Of a DNA stretch of 64,000 bases, positions 8,576 to 16,823 are shown in pieces. Made by a program: the position numbers and the translations under genes. Source of the stretch: Rhizohabitans arisaemae. GTDB lineage: Bacteria > Actinomycetota > Actinomycetes > Streptosporangiales > Streptosporangiaceae. The DNA lies in NCBI RefSeq assembly GCF_025996515.1, contig NZ_BLRH01000060.1, positions 1,178,001 to 1,242,000 of the forward strand, given 5' to 3'. How positions within the stretch are numbered: the stretch's first letter is position 1; each line of letters starts with the position of its first letter. The notes beneath the pieces were generated by a model, which was not told where the DNA came from, ran no database searches, and saw only the letters and a program-made list of their open reading frames with translations.

Positions 8576-9133
8576 CTATGCCCGCTTCCAGAACCACTTC
8601 TGCCAGGGCGTCTCAAGATCGCGAGTGTATTGGACAAGAGGTTGGCCGTCCTCGTCGCTACGCCAACGGAATTGCAGGTAGGGGTTGGGGTGACGCATTC
8701 GTGTTCCGATCCTGAACCCCCTGTTCACGCCCCCACTTGTGGTGTACATCTTCTCGTTCTCGTATCCGCCACAGTCCCACTGGATGATGAAGGCGCCGTC
8801 GTGGCTGGAGTTATCGGCAACGTTGAGGCACTTGCCGTAGTTGGTCATGATCCGCTCGGCGTCCCCGGATTCGCGGAAGCGCTGGCTGGCCCGTGAGGGG
8901 TCGCAGGGTGCTTGGACGATGCGGGCGCCGGAGGCGGCGCTGTCGCCTTCAACGGTCATGCACTTGTGAGAGCCCTCTGACTTGATCCGGACCCACGTGT
9001 CGATCGGGGGATAGCCGGTGTTGTAGCGGTCGTCGGCCGCTGTGGAGGGCGGGGCGGCGACGGTGAGGGCGGATAGCAGGACGGTGAGGGCGGCGCTGGT
9101 GACCCCCAGCCGCCCGGATGGCGATGCACGCAT
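8576..9133 (-). CDS. Secreted ricin-type beta-trefoil lectin-domain protein
   Basis: 185 residues. A signal peptide (VTSAALTVLLSALTVAAPPSTA-AD) is followed by a RICIN-like domain with the usual Cys and Gln-x-Trp/Cys spacing: HKCMTVEGDSA, IVQAPCDPS, GKCLNVADNSS and IIQWDCGG. These trefoils bind carbohydrate, often galactose or xylan in actinomycete enzymes. Here the domain stands alone without a catalytic partner. It abuts the truncated recombinase and is codirectional with it. Function beyond sugar binding is unknown. Confidence 0.82.
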   Translation of the reverse strand: MRASPSGRLGVTSAALTVLLSALTVAAPPSTAADDRYNTGYPPIDTWVRIKSEGSHKCMTVEGDSAASGARIVQAPCDPSRASQRFRESGDAERIMTNYGKCLNVADNSSHDGAFIIQWDCGGYENEKMYTTSGGVNRGFRIGTRMRHPNPYLQFRWRSDEDGQPLVQYTRDLETPWQKWFWKRA

Positions 9134-9738
9134 GATCCAGGTGGTCCTTTCGATCTCGAAGTAACGCTACCCGATCATGCACTCAACGAGTTCACTTCGA
9201 TACCCGCCGTAATCGATTGAGTGATGTCACCAATCGCTCGGTCCACACAGGCAGAAAACCGGCGTCGACGCGACCATGGCAAAGCCGCGCCCGAGAACGG
9301 CGCAGCCGCAGGTGCGACCACCGCCCCACGGTGCCTGGCCGCAGCCCCGACCGGTCGCGGCCGGGCACCAGCGGGAGCACCCGACCGCCCCACGCAGGAC
9401 CACCCACGATAACGGCCATCACCCGAGACGGCGGCCATCCCAACCCAATCACCGCCGCCACAGGCCGGGCACGAAACGCTGCGGACCATGCCTGGCCCGA
9501 CGCTCCTAGTGCTGGGCGACCGCGTCGGCACCGCCGCCTTCTACCGGATCAACGACGCCTGCGTGGACTGTTTCCCAGCGCCGCCGACCTGGTCATGGGC
9601 CGCCCCGCGCCCCCGCCTGCCCGCCAGCTAGCCCTCCGGCCGCTGGAGCCCGCTCACTATGGCAGTCCGATGGAGCGAGAACGTCCGCAAAGCCCTTGTC
9701 TCGGCGTCAGCCGTCACGATTGACCTGCGCGTACAGGC
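9134..9738. other. Intergenic stretch, no convincing gene
   Basis: About 600 bp of high-GC sequence between the lectin gene and the end of the lanthipeptide operon. Open frames here are long only because of GC bias and have no family features. A short + strand frame from about 9488 reads GPTLLVLGDRVGTAAFYRIN and stops near 9631, but has no clear ribosome site. It may hold decayed cargo. Confidence 0.5.
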
Positions 9739-10542
9739 TTAGCGGACGTTGTCGTTCCGCTGTACTTCGACCCCCGATTCGTCGAGGATTACTTCTTTGG
9801 CGGCTTGGGCGATGGCTGCCTGTGTTGGTGTGGGGAGGCCGAGGCGGTTCCAGGCGAAGATGATGTGGTGGGCGATGACCGCGCGCAGGCCCCGGGTCAG
9901 GGTGCCGTCGTAGTTGAGTTCCTCCAGGGTGGCACCGGCCTGCTCGAAGGCGGTGAACCGGTCGGCGGCGTAGGTCAGGGATCCGCTCGCGCGGAGGGGG
10001 CTGGTATTAGCGGTGAGCAGCCTGCGGGTGACGGTTTTGAAGGAGGCCCATCGGGTGGGGCTGGGGAGGTCGGCCGGTGGCCGGAGGTCGGCGATACGGG
10101 CCCAGATGTCGCCTTGTTCGAACCAGTCGAGTCCGGCGGCCCGCATCATCGCGGTGCACAGCAGGATGGTGAGTTCCCGCCGGTCGCTGCGGTCGTGGGT
10201 GGGGTCGAGGATGTGGTGACTGTCGGCGTGGAACAGGGCGTGGGCCGCGTGCATGCCTGCAATGCCGCCGAAGGCGTGCGTTTCGGGCTCGTACACGCTG
10301 GTGGTCGCCGACCATGGGCCCGGCGCGGCGAGCGCGGCCCAGACGGTGTCGGCTGCTGTATCGCTGGTGGCCTGGTACCGGATTCTCCATTGTTGTTTGC
10401 GGGCGAACCACCAGGAGGTGACGGCTCCGCCTGTCTCGGCGTCGCGCAGGGCGGGGGCGATGCGGGTGGCCGCGAGATGTTCGGCGTCGTCGGGGTCGGT
10501 GAAGGTGAGGTTGGCCTGGTGCCAGTCTCCGTCAAGTCGCAT
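9739..10542 (-). CDS. Thiopeptide-type bacteriocin biosynthesis (SpaB_C-like) protein
   Basis: 267-residue stand-alone relative of the C-terminal elimination domain of LanB dehydratases. Family landmarks are the opening WHQANLTFTDPDDAEHLAAT, the substrate-binding stretch TSWWFARKQQWRIRY, the conserved YEPETHAFGGIAGMHAAHAL, and FHADSHHILD. In split class I systems this domain removes glutamate from glutamylated Ser/Thr to give dehydroamino acids. The LanB in this operon already has such a domain, so this is a second copy, possibly for a different residue set. ATG 10542 is 20 bp after the LanC stop; GAAGGGA lies upstream. Last gene of the operon. Confidence 0.85.
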   Translation of the reverse strand: MRLDGDWHQANLTFTDPDDAEHLAATRIAPALRDAETGGAVTSWWFARKQQWRIRYQATSDTAADTVWAALAAPGPWSATTSVYEPETHAFGGIAGMHAAHALFHADSHHILDPTHDRSDRRELTILLCTAMMRAAGLDWFEQGDIWARIADLRPPADLPSPTRWASFKTVTRRLLTANTSPLRASGSLTYAADRFTAFEQAGATLEELNYDGTLTRGLRAVIAHHIIFAWNRLGLPTPTQAAIAQAAKEVILDESGVEVQRNDNVR

Positions 10543-10562
10543 GGGGGTAGGTCCCTTCGCTG

Positions 10563-11741
10563 TCAGCGCAGGAGCATGGCGGTGTCCCAGGTCGTCGTGG
10601 GTGGCTTGCAGGCGGAGAGGGCGTGCAGGGCGAGGGCGTGCCCGGCGCTGCCGGTGAGGAACCCGGTCGGCTCGGCTGGGTGGGCGCGTTGGCGCAGGAG
10701 CAGGTTCGCGGTGTCGGGAAGTGGTGTGGGGGTGTCGGCGGCGATGCTGGCGACGGTCATGTGGAGGCCGGCGGCGCCGTGGCAGAGACCGCGGTCGATG
10801 ATCAGCCCGATCTGGCGGGGGTCGGTGAGGCAGCCGATCACGGCGGATTCGGCGAGCACGGCTCGGGCGAGGTCGCCGGTGGCCAGGGCGGCGAGTTGCA
10901 TCGCCCTGCTGATGCCGGGCGTGCCATAGCACCAGGACGGCCGGGGCGGCCGGTGTTGTGTCGGCTGGCCACGTCTGATGTCGTCGAGCGACACTGTTTC
11001 GGGCCACCAAGGGTGTCCGTGGTGGTCTTGCTGCCAGGTGTCGAGCCAGGCGCAGATCGTCTCGATTGCCTCGCACTGGCCGGGAACGGTCAGGCCGTCA
11101 CGCAGGGCGAGGCTCAGCAGTGCCAGGACTCCGGTGATGCCGTGGGCGATCCCGTGGTTGGCGTGGCCACCGGGCGGATGGCCCTCGGCGCGTCCGGGTG
11201 TCGCTTCAGTCCACCAGCCGGGCAGGCCGTTCACGGGCTGGGTGAGGAGCACGAGGTAAGTGAGGACGTCTTCGATGAGGTCACCGGTGGGATCATGGCG
11301 GCGCAGGTGTGCTCCCAGACCGGTGAGTCCGCTGATCAGGTCGTATTCGCCGACGTCGGGGCGCTGGCCTGAGCTGAGGCGGTGGCGGGCTTGGTGGAGT
11401 TTGCGGCGGGTGATGGTCTGTACGGCGCTGTCGCAGGTGGCGCGGGCGGCCGCGTATCCGGGATGGGCGCTGGTGGGGTGGAGCGCGAATGCTATCGCGG
11501 CCACGCCGTGGTAGAGGCCGCTGCCGGTGCGGATGGCGAGTCCGTTGCCGACTGCGGCGGTCAGCCAGTGGTGGGCAGGTGCCCAGCCGCCGTCGGCGAG
11601 GGCCCGTTCGATGTGCAGGAGCGCGACACCGGCAGCTCCGTCGCCGGTCAGGGACGGGGTGTACACGCCGGTGGGAGGAGGCGCGTGCAACTGCTGCGCT
11701 ATGTGGTCGGCGGCGCGGCGCGCCGGTTCGTGGAACCGCAC
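10563..11741 (-). CDS. Lanthionine synthetase C-like cyclase (LanC)
   Basis: Zinc enzyme that adds Cys thiols to dehydroamino acids to close (methyl)lanthionine rings. It has 392 residues. The expected ligands are visible: Cys in SWCYGTPG and the Cys-His pair in LCHGAAG. The catalytic His lies in HGIAHGITG, and internal-repeat glycines of the alpha/alpha toroid are present. The frame continues upstream through a Pro/Arg-rich stretch that is only the shadow of lanB. GTG 11741 is preferred because it precedes FHEPARRAADHIAQQL, with AGGAAAAGAG just upstream. It overlaps the lanB 3' end by 43 bp, implying translational coupling. Confidence 0.92.
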   Translation of the reverse strand: MRFHEPARRAADHIAQQLHAPPPTGVYTPSLTGDGAAGVALLHIERALADGGWAPAHHWLTAAVGNGLAIRTGSGLYHGVAAIAFALHPTSAHPGYAAARATCDSAVQTITRRKLHQARHRLSSGQRPDVGEYDLISGLTGLGAHLRRHDPTGDLIEDVLTYLVLLTQPVNGLPGWWTEATPGRAEGHPPGGHANHGIAHGITGVLALLSLALRDGLTVPGQCEAIETICAWLDTWQQDHHGHPWWPETVSLDDIRRGQPTQHRPPRPSWCYGTPGISRAMQLAALATGDLARAVLAESAVIGCLTDPRQIGLIIDRGLCHGAAGLHMTVASIAADTPTPLPDTANLLLRQRAHPAEPTGFLTGSAGHALALHALSACKPPTTTWDTAMLLR

Positions 11742-14629
11742 GGTCTGCTCTTTTCCTGGTGGCGTGATTGCTGGGCGAGGGCCCGGGCCAGGCGCAGGCA
11801 CATCCGTTCGGAGTCGGGGTCGAGGCCGATCATCCGGGCGTGGTGGAGGTGGAGCAGGTCGGTCACAGCGGCGTCGAGGTCGCAGTCGTCCAGGTGGGAG
11901 CGGTAGGCGATGAGCGTACGGCGGCGACGGGCGGCCAGGCCCGCCAGGTCGGCTGGCGGGCGGTGGTGGAGGTGGTGTGCTTGGGCGAGGACGGATCGGT
12001 CCAGTGCGGGGCCGCCGCCGTGCTCGATGTGGTCGATCAGCCAACGGGTGCCGTCGGTTCCCAGGAGACCGGTCGCGAGGCCGAGGTGTCCTGCGGCTAT
12101 CGCGGCTGCCGGGTCGATGCCTGCGCCCAGGAGGGCGAGGGTGTAGGCGGAGTCGGCGGCGAAGACGGTCTCGGCGGCGTGTAGTGCGGCGCTGTGCCCG
12201 AATCTGCCGGTCTCGGGCTGGTAGGCGGCCAGGGCGAGGTCGCCTAGGACGCCGGTCTCGCGCAACGCGGCGGCCCATGCGGCGAGGGCTGCTGCGGCGG
12301 GCCCGTACCGGTCGGGGTGGTGCAGGCGCAGCCGGAGCCGCAGGTGGGGCTGCGGCCGGCGGTCGCGGATGAACCACCAGTCGTCGGCGGGCCCGTCACT
12401 CCAGCCGGACAGCAGCCGGGGCAGGTGGACGGTGAGAAGATCGTTGTGGCGGCCTGGGTGGGCGAACAGCTGCGCGTACAGCCAGCTGGACGCGCCGGGC
12501 AGATGAGATGGCGTCGCGGCGGTGAGGTGTCGCCGGATCCGCCTGGTCGGCGGCTGCGGGGCGGCCGTGCGGGCTAGCGGCATGACGATCTCGTGGGGAC
12601 GGCCGTCGATCCAGCCGAAGTCCTGGCCGGCCTCGGTCAGGGTGAGCGGGGACGCCTTGCGGAGCTGCCCGCGCAGGATCGCCAGGTGCGCCGACTCGGT
12701 GAGGTCCAGGCCGAACACGACATCGCCGACACCGGCCATGACGTGATCGGGCATGCGTCGAACCGCCCGCAGGGCGGTAAAGGCCGCGCGCCATTCGGGC
12801 GCCGACGTGCGGGGCGGGGGTAGCTGGTCGGCGGTGAGGGTCCATCGGGCCGGGCTGAGGATGATGCGGCCGTGGCGGAGGCGGGGCAGGAAGGCGAACC
12901 CGTCGGCGGCTTGGCCCCAGGAGAACGGGCGGCACGGCCGGCAAGCGCCGGTGCTGATCTCGCATAGCAGCCGCGCCATCGGCTGAGTGCCGTACTGCAG
13001 GTCTACGGCGTGCGGCAGCACCGGTTCGACGATCTGCCCGGTCCTAGTCGACACCAGGTAGAACCGGCCGGCGTCTGCCGTCACCGCCAGTTCGTCGAGG
13101 TCGAATGCCGCCTCGCCTGCGGACCGGTGCTCGCCGAGCGAAAGGATCGGCAGCAGCTCGGGAACGCGCGCCAGGTGGCCGTTGCGCGCGACCAGCGGTG
13201 GGCACGACAGCTGGAGTGCGACGGCGCCCGCGGTACTGACCGGCAGGTCCCGGTAGGCCTTGGTGAAGAGGGCTCTTTCGCCCTCGTCCAGGAGGTGCAG
13301 GAACCGGCCGGCCGTTGTTCCGGCGTGGCGTGAGGCGCCCGCCACCCAGAGTGTGAAGTCGCCGGAATCGAGGGCGGCCGGAGCAGCGGCGTCCAGCAGG
13401 AACCGAAGCTCGGTGTGCGGGACCGGTACGGCAGGCGGGTCGGATGCCAGCCGCTCCAGGAGACTCTCCTGCAAGGTCACCTCATGGCGACCCTCCAGCG
13501 CGGCCTCCTGTGCGAGGCGGGCGAGCACGAGGTCGCGGTCGCACCACCGGGCCGGCGGGTGCGTCGCCGAGCCGCGGTAGCCAGCCGGGTAGCCGATCCC
13601 GCGATCGGTGTCGGCCACCTCCCGGACCGGCACGACGGCGCCGATCCCGTACCGGTGAACGAACGCGGCGTGATACGCCCGCCAGACCGGACGGTCGGGA
13701 CCGAGGGCAGCCAGCAGCAACGCGGCCTGTTCAGCGGCGCTGACCACGGCAGGCGGAAGCGCAACCGCGCAGTCCAGCCGCAGGTCCACGGCCCGCCTCG
13801 GCGCAGATGCCGGCGCTTGGGCGGCGGTCGCAGATCCGGTGGTCGCCGACCCCGAAATCGCGGAGGTCAGGTACGGCGCCGGGTCGGTGACCGTCATCGG
13901 CGGGCGGAGTCCGCTGAGGAGCACCCCCAGCGCCACCAGCTCGGTCAGCATGGCCTCTATGGTGTCGACCGAGGCCGTCGGGTGCTGCCGACTCATCCTG
14001 TCCAGCAGCGCCGCGAAGACGATCGGAGCCTGCGTTGCTTCAAGCGCCCGCTCCAGGGGTGGCGACAGGGTGACCGCGACGTCGGCGAAGCCGCCTTCCG
14101 CGAGAGGCCGACACGGCACGACCCACTCGGTGCCGCGCCGGAAACCCAGGTTGTTCGCCTGGACCGGCAGGCGGCGCAGCACCTGTGGCTGTGCTTCCAG
14201 GCCGCTGGCGAGATCGGCGAGCCAGGCGGCGTCGGCGCGTTCGACACCGGTGTGCCGCCCGCCCCAGCGGACGGATGCGTGATCGGCAAGACCGGCTGGG
14301 GCGATCCCGGCGAACCCTCCGAACGGCGTTGCCCTGCTCGTCCAGCGCAGCAGGTAACGCATCAGCGCCTCGACGGCGCGGCGGGCCTGCCGGGGCCGCA
14401 GCGGGCCGGTGCCGTCGTGCAGGCCGGTGAGGGCGTGGGCCAGGTCGGGGCTGGCCACCGCGATGGCTTGGGCGACACCCTCCAGGCACCACACCTGGTC
14501 TAGCCAGGCCAGCAGGCTGGTGGGCTCGTCGGCGTCAAGGTCGGGCCAGGGCGGAAGACGCAAGGCGGCGGGGTAGGCCGCGGCGCGCAGGAGCACTGCG
14601 TCCACTGCGGCGAACGCTGGTCGGTCCAT
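11699..14629 (-). CDS. Class I lanthipeptide dehydratase (LanB)
   Basis: 976 residues. The N-terminal glutamylation domain (RYLLRWTSRATPFGGFAGIAP, about residues 92-112) uses Glu-tRNA to activate Ser/Thr of the precursor. The C-terminal SpaB_C elimination domain begins near residue 700 (SSWLYAQLFAHPGRHNDLL) and contains WWFIRDRRPQPHLRLRLRL and YQPETGRFG. A full-length enzyme is expected to dehydrate the precursor encoded just upstream. The start ATG 14629 has GGGAG before it. A strong hairpin separates it from the precursor gene, so expression probably depends on read-through. Confidence 0.93.
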   Translation of the reverse strand: MDRPAFAAVDAVLLRAAAYPAALRLPPWPDLDADEPTSLLAWLDQVWCLEGVAQAIAVASPDLAHALTGLHDGTGPLRPRQARRAVEALMRYLLRWTSRATPFGGFAGIAPAGLADHASVRWGGRHTGVERADAAWLADLASGLEAQPQVLRRLPVQANNLGFRRGTEWVVPCRPLAEGGFADVAVTLSPPLERALEATQAPIVFAALLDRMSRQHPTASVDTIEAMLTELVALGVLLSGLRPPMTVTDPAPYLTSAISGSATTGSATAAQAPASAPRRAVDLRLDCAVALPPAVVSAAEQAALLLAALGPDRPVWRAYHAAFVHRYGIGAVVPVREVADTDRGIGYPAGYRGSATHPPARWCDRDLVLARLAQEAALEGRHEVTLQESLLERLASDPPAVPVPHTELRFLLDAAAPAALDSGDFTLWVAGASRHAGTTAGRFLHLLDEGERALFTKAYRDLPVSTAGAVALQLSCPPLVARNGHLARVPELLPILSLGEHRSAGEAAFDLDELAVTADAGRFYLVSTRTGQIVEPVLPHAVDLQYGTQPMARLLCEISTGACRPCRPFSWGQAADGFAFLPRLRHGRIILSPARWTLTADQLPPPRTSAPEWRAAFTALRAVRRMPDHVMAGVGDVVFGLDLTESAHLAILRGQLRKASPLTLTEAGQDFGWIDGRPHEIVMPLARTAAPQPPTRRIRRHLTAATPSHLPGASSWLYAQLFAHPGRHNDLLTVHLPRLLSGWSDGPADDWWFIRDRRPQPHLRLRLRLHHPDRYGPAAAALAAWAAALRETGVLGDLALAAYQPETGRFGHSAALHAAETVFAADSAYTLALLGAGIDPAAAIAAGHLGLATGLLGTDGTRWLIDHIEHGGGPALDRSVLAQAHHLHHRPPADLAGLAARRRRTLIAYRSHLDDCDLDAAVTDLLHLHHARMIGLDPDSERMCLRLARALAQQSRHQEKSRPCGSTNRRAAPPTT

Positions 14630-14645
14630 GCTGCTCCCGTCTGTG

Positions 14646-14681
14646 GGCGGTCGTCCCCGGCATCTGCCGGGAACGACCGCC
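14646..14681 (-). terminator. Hairpin between precursor and LanB genes (likely read-through attenuator)
   Basis: Arms GGCGGTCGT (14646-14654) and ACGACCGCC (14673-14681) pair perfectly. After one mismatch an inner stem CCCGGCA/TGCCGGG closes on two bases. There is no T-run. Hairpins after lanA commonly hold down expression of modification enzymes relative to precursor. Confidence 0.7.
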
Positions 14682-14696
14682 TGACCGTCGGCACCT

Positions 14697-14843
14697 TCAG
14701 CAGGGGTAGACGCTCATGGTGGTCGTGCAGCCGTCGCTGGTGCAGTCGGCGCTGGGGACGGTCGCCAGTTCGGGCGCGTTGTCCACGAGACGGACGTTGA
14801 GGGTGAAGTCCTCGGAGCCTTCGGGGTCTTCGATGTCGTTCAT
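14697..14843 (-). CDS. FxLD-family lanthipeptide precursor peptide
   Basis: 48-residue peptide. The acidic leader (MNDIEDPEGSED) contains the recognition box FTLNVRLVD, an FxLD variant with Asn in place of Asp. The core reads SADCTSDGCTTTMSVYPC: Cys 34, 39 and 48 with Ser/Thr at 31, 35, 36, 40-42 and 44, giving up to three thioether rings. Asp37-Gly38 directly precedes Cys39. AAGGA lies 8 bases before ATG 14843. It sits between the PIMT-like methyltransferase and LanB. Core boundary, ring pattern and activity are not visible from sequence. Confidence 0.9.
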   Translation of the reverse strand: MNDIEDPEGSEDFTLNVRLVDNAPELATVPSADCTSDGCTTTMSVYPC

Positions 14844-14874
14844 CGACGGTCCTTCCGGTTGTCGGGGGTGAGTG

Positions 14875-16113
14875 CTACCCGGCGATGTCCGCCGGGAAGT
14901 CGATGACGAGGCGGCTGTGCCATTTGTCCAGCCGGAACCCCTCCGCCAGCTCGCCGTCGGGGGTCGCGGCCGGGTAGACACGCAGGCGAGGCTTGGGCCG
15001 GCCCGCACGGTCCCAGGCGCCGATCTGTTCCGCGAGGAATGCGGCGGCGGCCGCGGCGTCGGGGCCGTGGGCGTAGGTCACGAACTCGTGCAAGCCGTCG
15101 GCTGCGAGCCGCGGCGTGCCCCTGTAGGCCAGTGTCGCCGCGTCGGCGCGGGCGGGGCTTCCCCACCTCCAGGTCAGGCGCACGATGTCGGTGTCGATAG
15201 CCTCTTGGTCGGCGATGACCTGGCAGAACCCGGGCACGGTCGCGGCCAGCCACATGTCCTGGCCGGAGGTGGACTCTCCCGAGCTGAAGGTGATACCCGA
15301 CCGCGCGCCGACGCGTGGCAGATCCAGGACTCCCGTCAGATCCCGCATCTTGTCGGCTTGGCCGGCGTGGGCGTCCTCGCCCAGCCACAGGCTCACCGAC
15401 GGGTCATCGCGCAGCGGGATACTCAGGCCCTGCCGGGCGCCCGCGCCCCGCAGGGGCACGAACCCGCAGGTGAAGTGGTCGCCGGAGACCAGCGTTCCGC
15501 CTTCGCGCCCAAGCAGCCAGGAGCGGGTCAGGCCCAGGGTGCGGAGCGGGACGACCAGGCGTCCACCGGCGGCGAGCTGGGACCACCACGCCGGTGAGAT
15601 GTCGGGAACGCCGACCGTCACGATGATGGCGTCGAAGGTGCGGCCCGGTTCGAGCTCGAATTCGGCGTCGGCGCAGACGACCTCGACATCGGTGTATCCG
15701 GCCTCGTCCAGGCAGGCGCGGGCGCGCTGGGTGACGGCAGGGTCGATGTCGACGGTGGTCACCGAGCCGCGCGGCCCGACCAGCTCGGCGATGAGGGCGG
15801 CGTTGTAGCCGCCGCTGCCGATTTCCAGGACGTGCTCGCCGGGCCTCAGGGCAGCCTGGCAGAGCATCGCGGCCTGCAGCCACGCCGCCGACACCGAGCT
15901 GAGGTTCAATCCGTCCTCGCCGCGCACGGTGACGATCGCGCCGTCTCCGTAGGCTTCCTCCAGCGGGGCGTCGCCGGTGAACAGATGCCGGGGTACGGTC
16001 CGCAGCGCACGCGCCACCTCTTCCGGCAGCCTCAGGCCGAGGGTCTGCCGGTTCGCGGCGATCCGGTCGACCATCGCCTCCCGCAACTCCTGAGCGGTGG
16101 TGGTGTTCAGCAT
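14875..16113 (-). CDS. PIMT-like methyltransferase of the FxLD lanthipeptide system
   Basis: 412 residues. The N-terminal half is a class I SAM methyltransferase related to protein-L-isoaspartate O-methyltransferase: VPRHLFTG, then motif I VLEIGSGGYNAALIAELVG, then acidic VDIDPA and DAIIVTVGVPDI. The C-terminal ~180 residues are an added domain characteristic of the lanthipeptide-associated group. Studied relatives methylate an Asp of the modified peptide, which collapses through aspartimide to isoaspartate. Here the likely target is Asp37 of the precursor encoded 31 bp downstream. ATG 16113 begins the conserved region (AQELREAMVDRI). Confidence 0.9.
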   Translation of the reverse strand: MLNTTTAQELREAMVDRIAANRQTLGLRLPEEVARALRTVPRHLFTGDAPLEEAYGDGAIVTVRGEDGLNLSSVSAAWLQAAMLCQAALRPGEHVLEIGSGGYNAALIAELVGPRGSVTTVDIDPAVTQRARACLDEAGYTDVEVVCADAEFELEPGRTFDAIIVTVGVPDISPAWWSQLAAGGRLVVPLRTLGLTRSWLLGREGGTLVSGDHFTCGFVPLRGAGARQGLSIPLRDDPSVSLWLGEDAHAGQADKMRDLTGVLDLPRVGARSGITFSSGESTSGQDMWLAATVPGFCQVIADQEAIDTDIVRLTWRWGSPARADAATLAYRGTPRLAADGLHEFVTYAHGPDAAAAAAFLAEQIGAWDRAGRPKPRLRVYPAATPDGELAEGFRLDKWHSRLVIDFPADIAG

Positions 16114-16161
16114 CAGGTCCCTCTCCTGTTCAGCGCCTGCTGCGCTTCCGGCGAACGTCGG

Positions 16162-16501
16162 TCACATTGTGTTCGACGCCGGCTGCGCGTGCTTGATGAA
16201 CCAGCCGGCCAGGAACCGGGTCGGCAGCTCCGAGGTCGGCTCGACAGGCAGGATCTCGTGCGGGTTGCGGTGGTCGAGCCCGGTGTCCACGAACGCTTTG
16301 AAGGGGGCGAGCGTGCCAAAACCGGTCACGAAGCCGGGGCCTTCCAGATCGGAGGCGGTCAGGACGACCTCTACCTCGTAGCTGTGGCCGTACTGGCGCG
16401 AGCACCGATGCCCCGGCCGGTAGGCCCGCGAGCCGGTGACCCCCTTCGAAGCGAAAGGCCTTGCCGATGCCTGGTGGCAGTGTGACGGGGCCGATGTCCA
16501 T
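16162..16501 (-). pseudogene. 6-pyruvoyl-tetrahydropterin synthase/QueD-like gene with a frameshift
   Basis: The first frame reads MDIGPVTLPPG..GKAFRFEGGHRLAGLPAG. The second frame continues HRCSRQYGHSYEVEVVLTAS, GFGTLAPFKAFVDTGLDHRN and EPTSELPTRFLAGWFIKHAQ to a TGA at 16162. Removing one G from the GGGG run near 16411 (CCGGGGCAT) restores one 113-codon frame matching the family in order and length. The zinc-site HGH of QueD appears as YGH, so one ligand looks replaced. GAGGA sits 5 bases before ATG 16501. First gene of the operon. It could be a real lesion or a base-call error in a homopolymer. Confidence 0.8.
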
Positions 16502-16712
16502 GGGTGTCCTCACCGGCCCCGGGATGCCGCAGTCATCGATGGCGCGGTGCCCGGGACGTACAGCCCGGGAAACCAAGCCCGAGCAGCGGAAACCACCGAA
16601 TTCCTCACTAAAGATCCCCTCCTAGAAATGAAGCTCGTTCACAACTTTCCGCGCCAAGGCGTACGTGGCACGGACGGCAGGGCTTTTGCACCGCATGCCA
16701 GGCGAGCATACG

Positions 16713-16728
16713 TCCTTGACGTCAAGGA
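16713..16728. promoter_or_regulatory. 16-bp perfect palindrome between divergent PTPS-like and GntR genes
   Basis: TCCTTGACGTCAAGGA is a perfect inverted repeat about 95 bp upstream of the GntR start. It contains TTGACG, which could serve as a -35 element. A likely operator for the adjacent GntR regulator or for control of the lanthipeptide operon. Confidence 0.6.
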
Positions 16729-16823
16729 TGCAAGGATGTGGATAGGTCCACCCTGCTGCCGTACTGCTCTACGGATAAGGTGGCAAGGTCACCGTGCTGT
16801 ACCACCAGATAGGAGCGGCATTC

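Noticed and set aside
9175-9531. Possible Cys-containing protein (CPACGGGDW) on the minus strand
   Set aside because: One C-x2-C in otherwise Arg/Ala-rich sequence, a + strand frame equally open, no supporting start.
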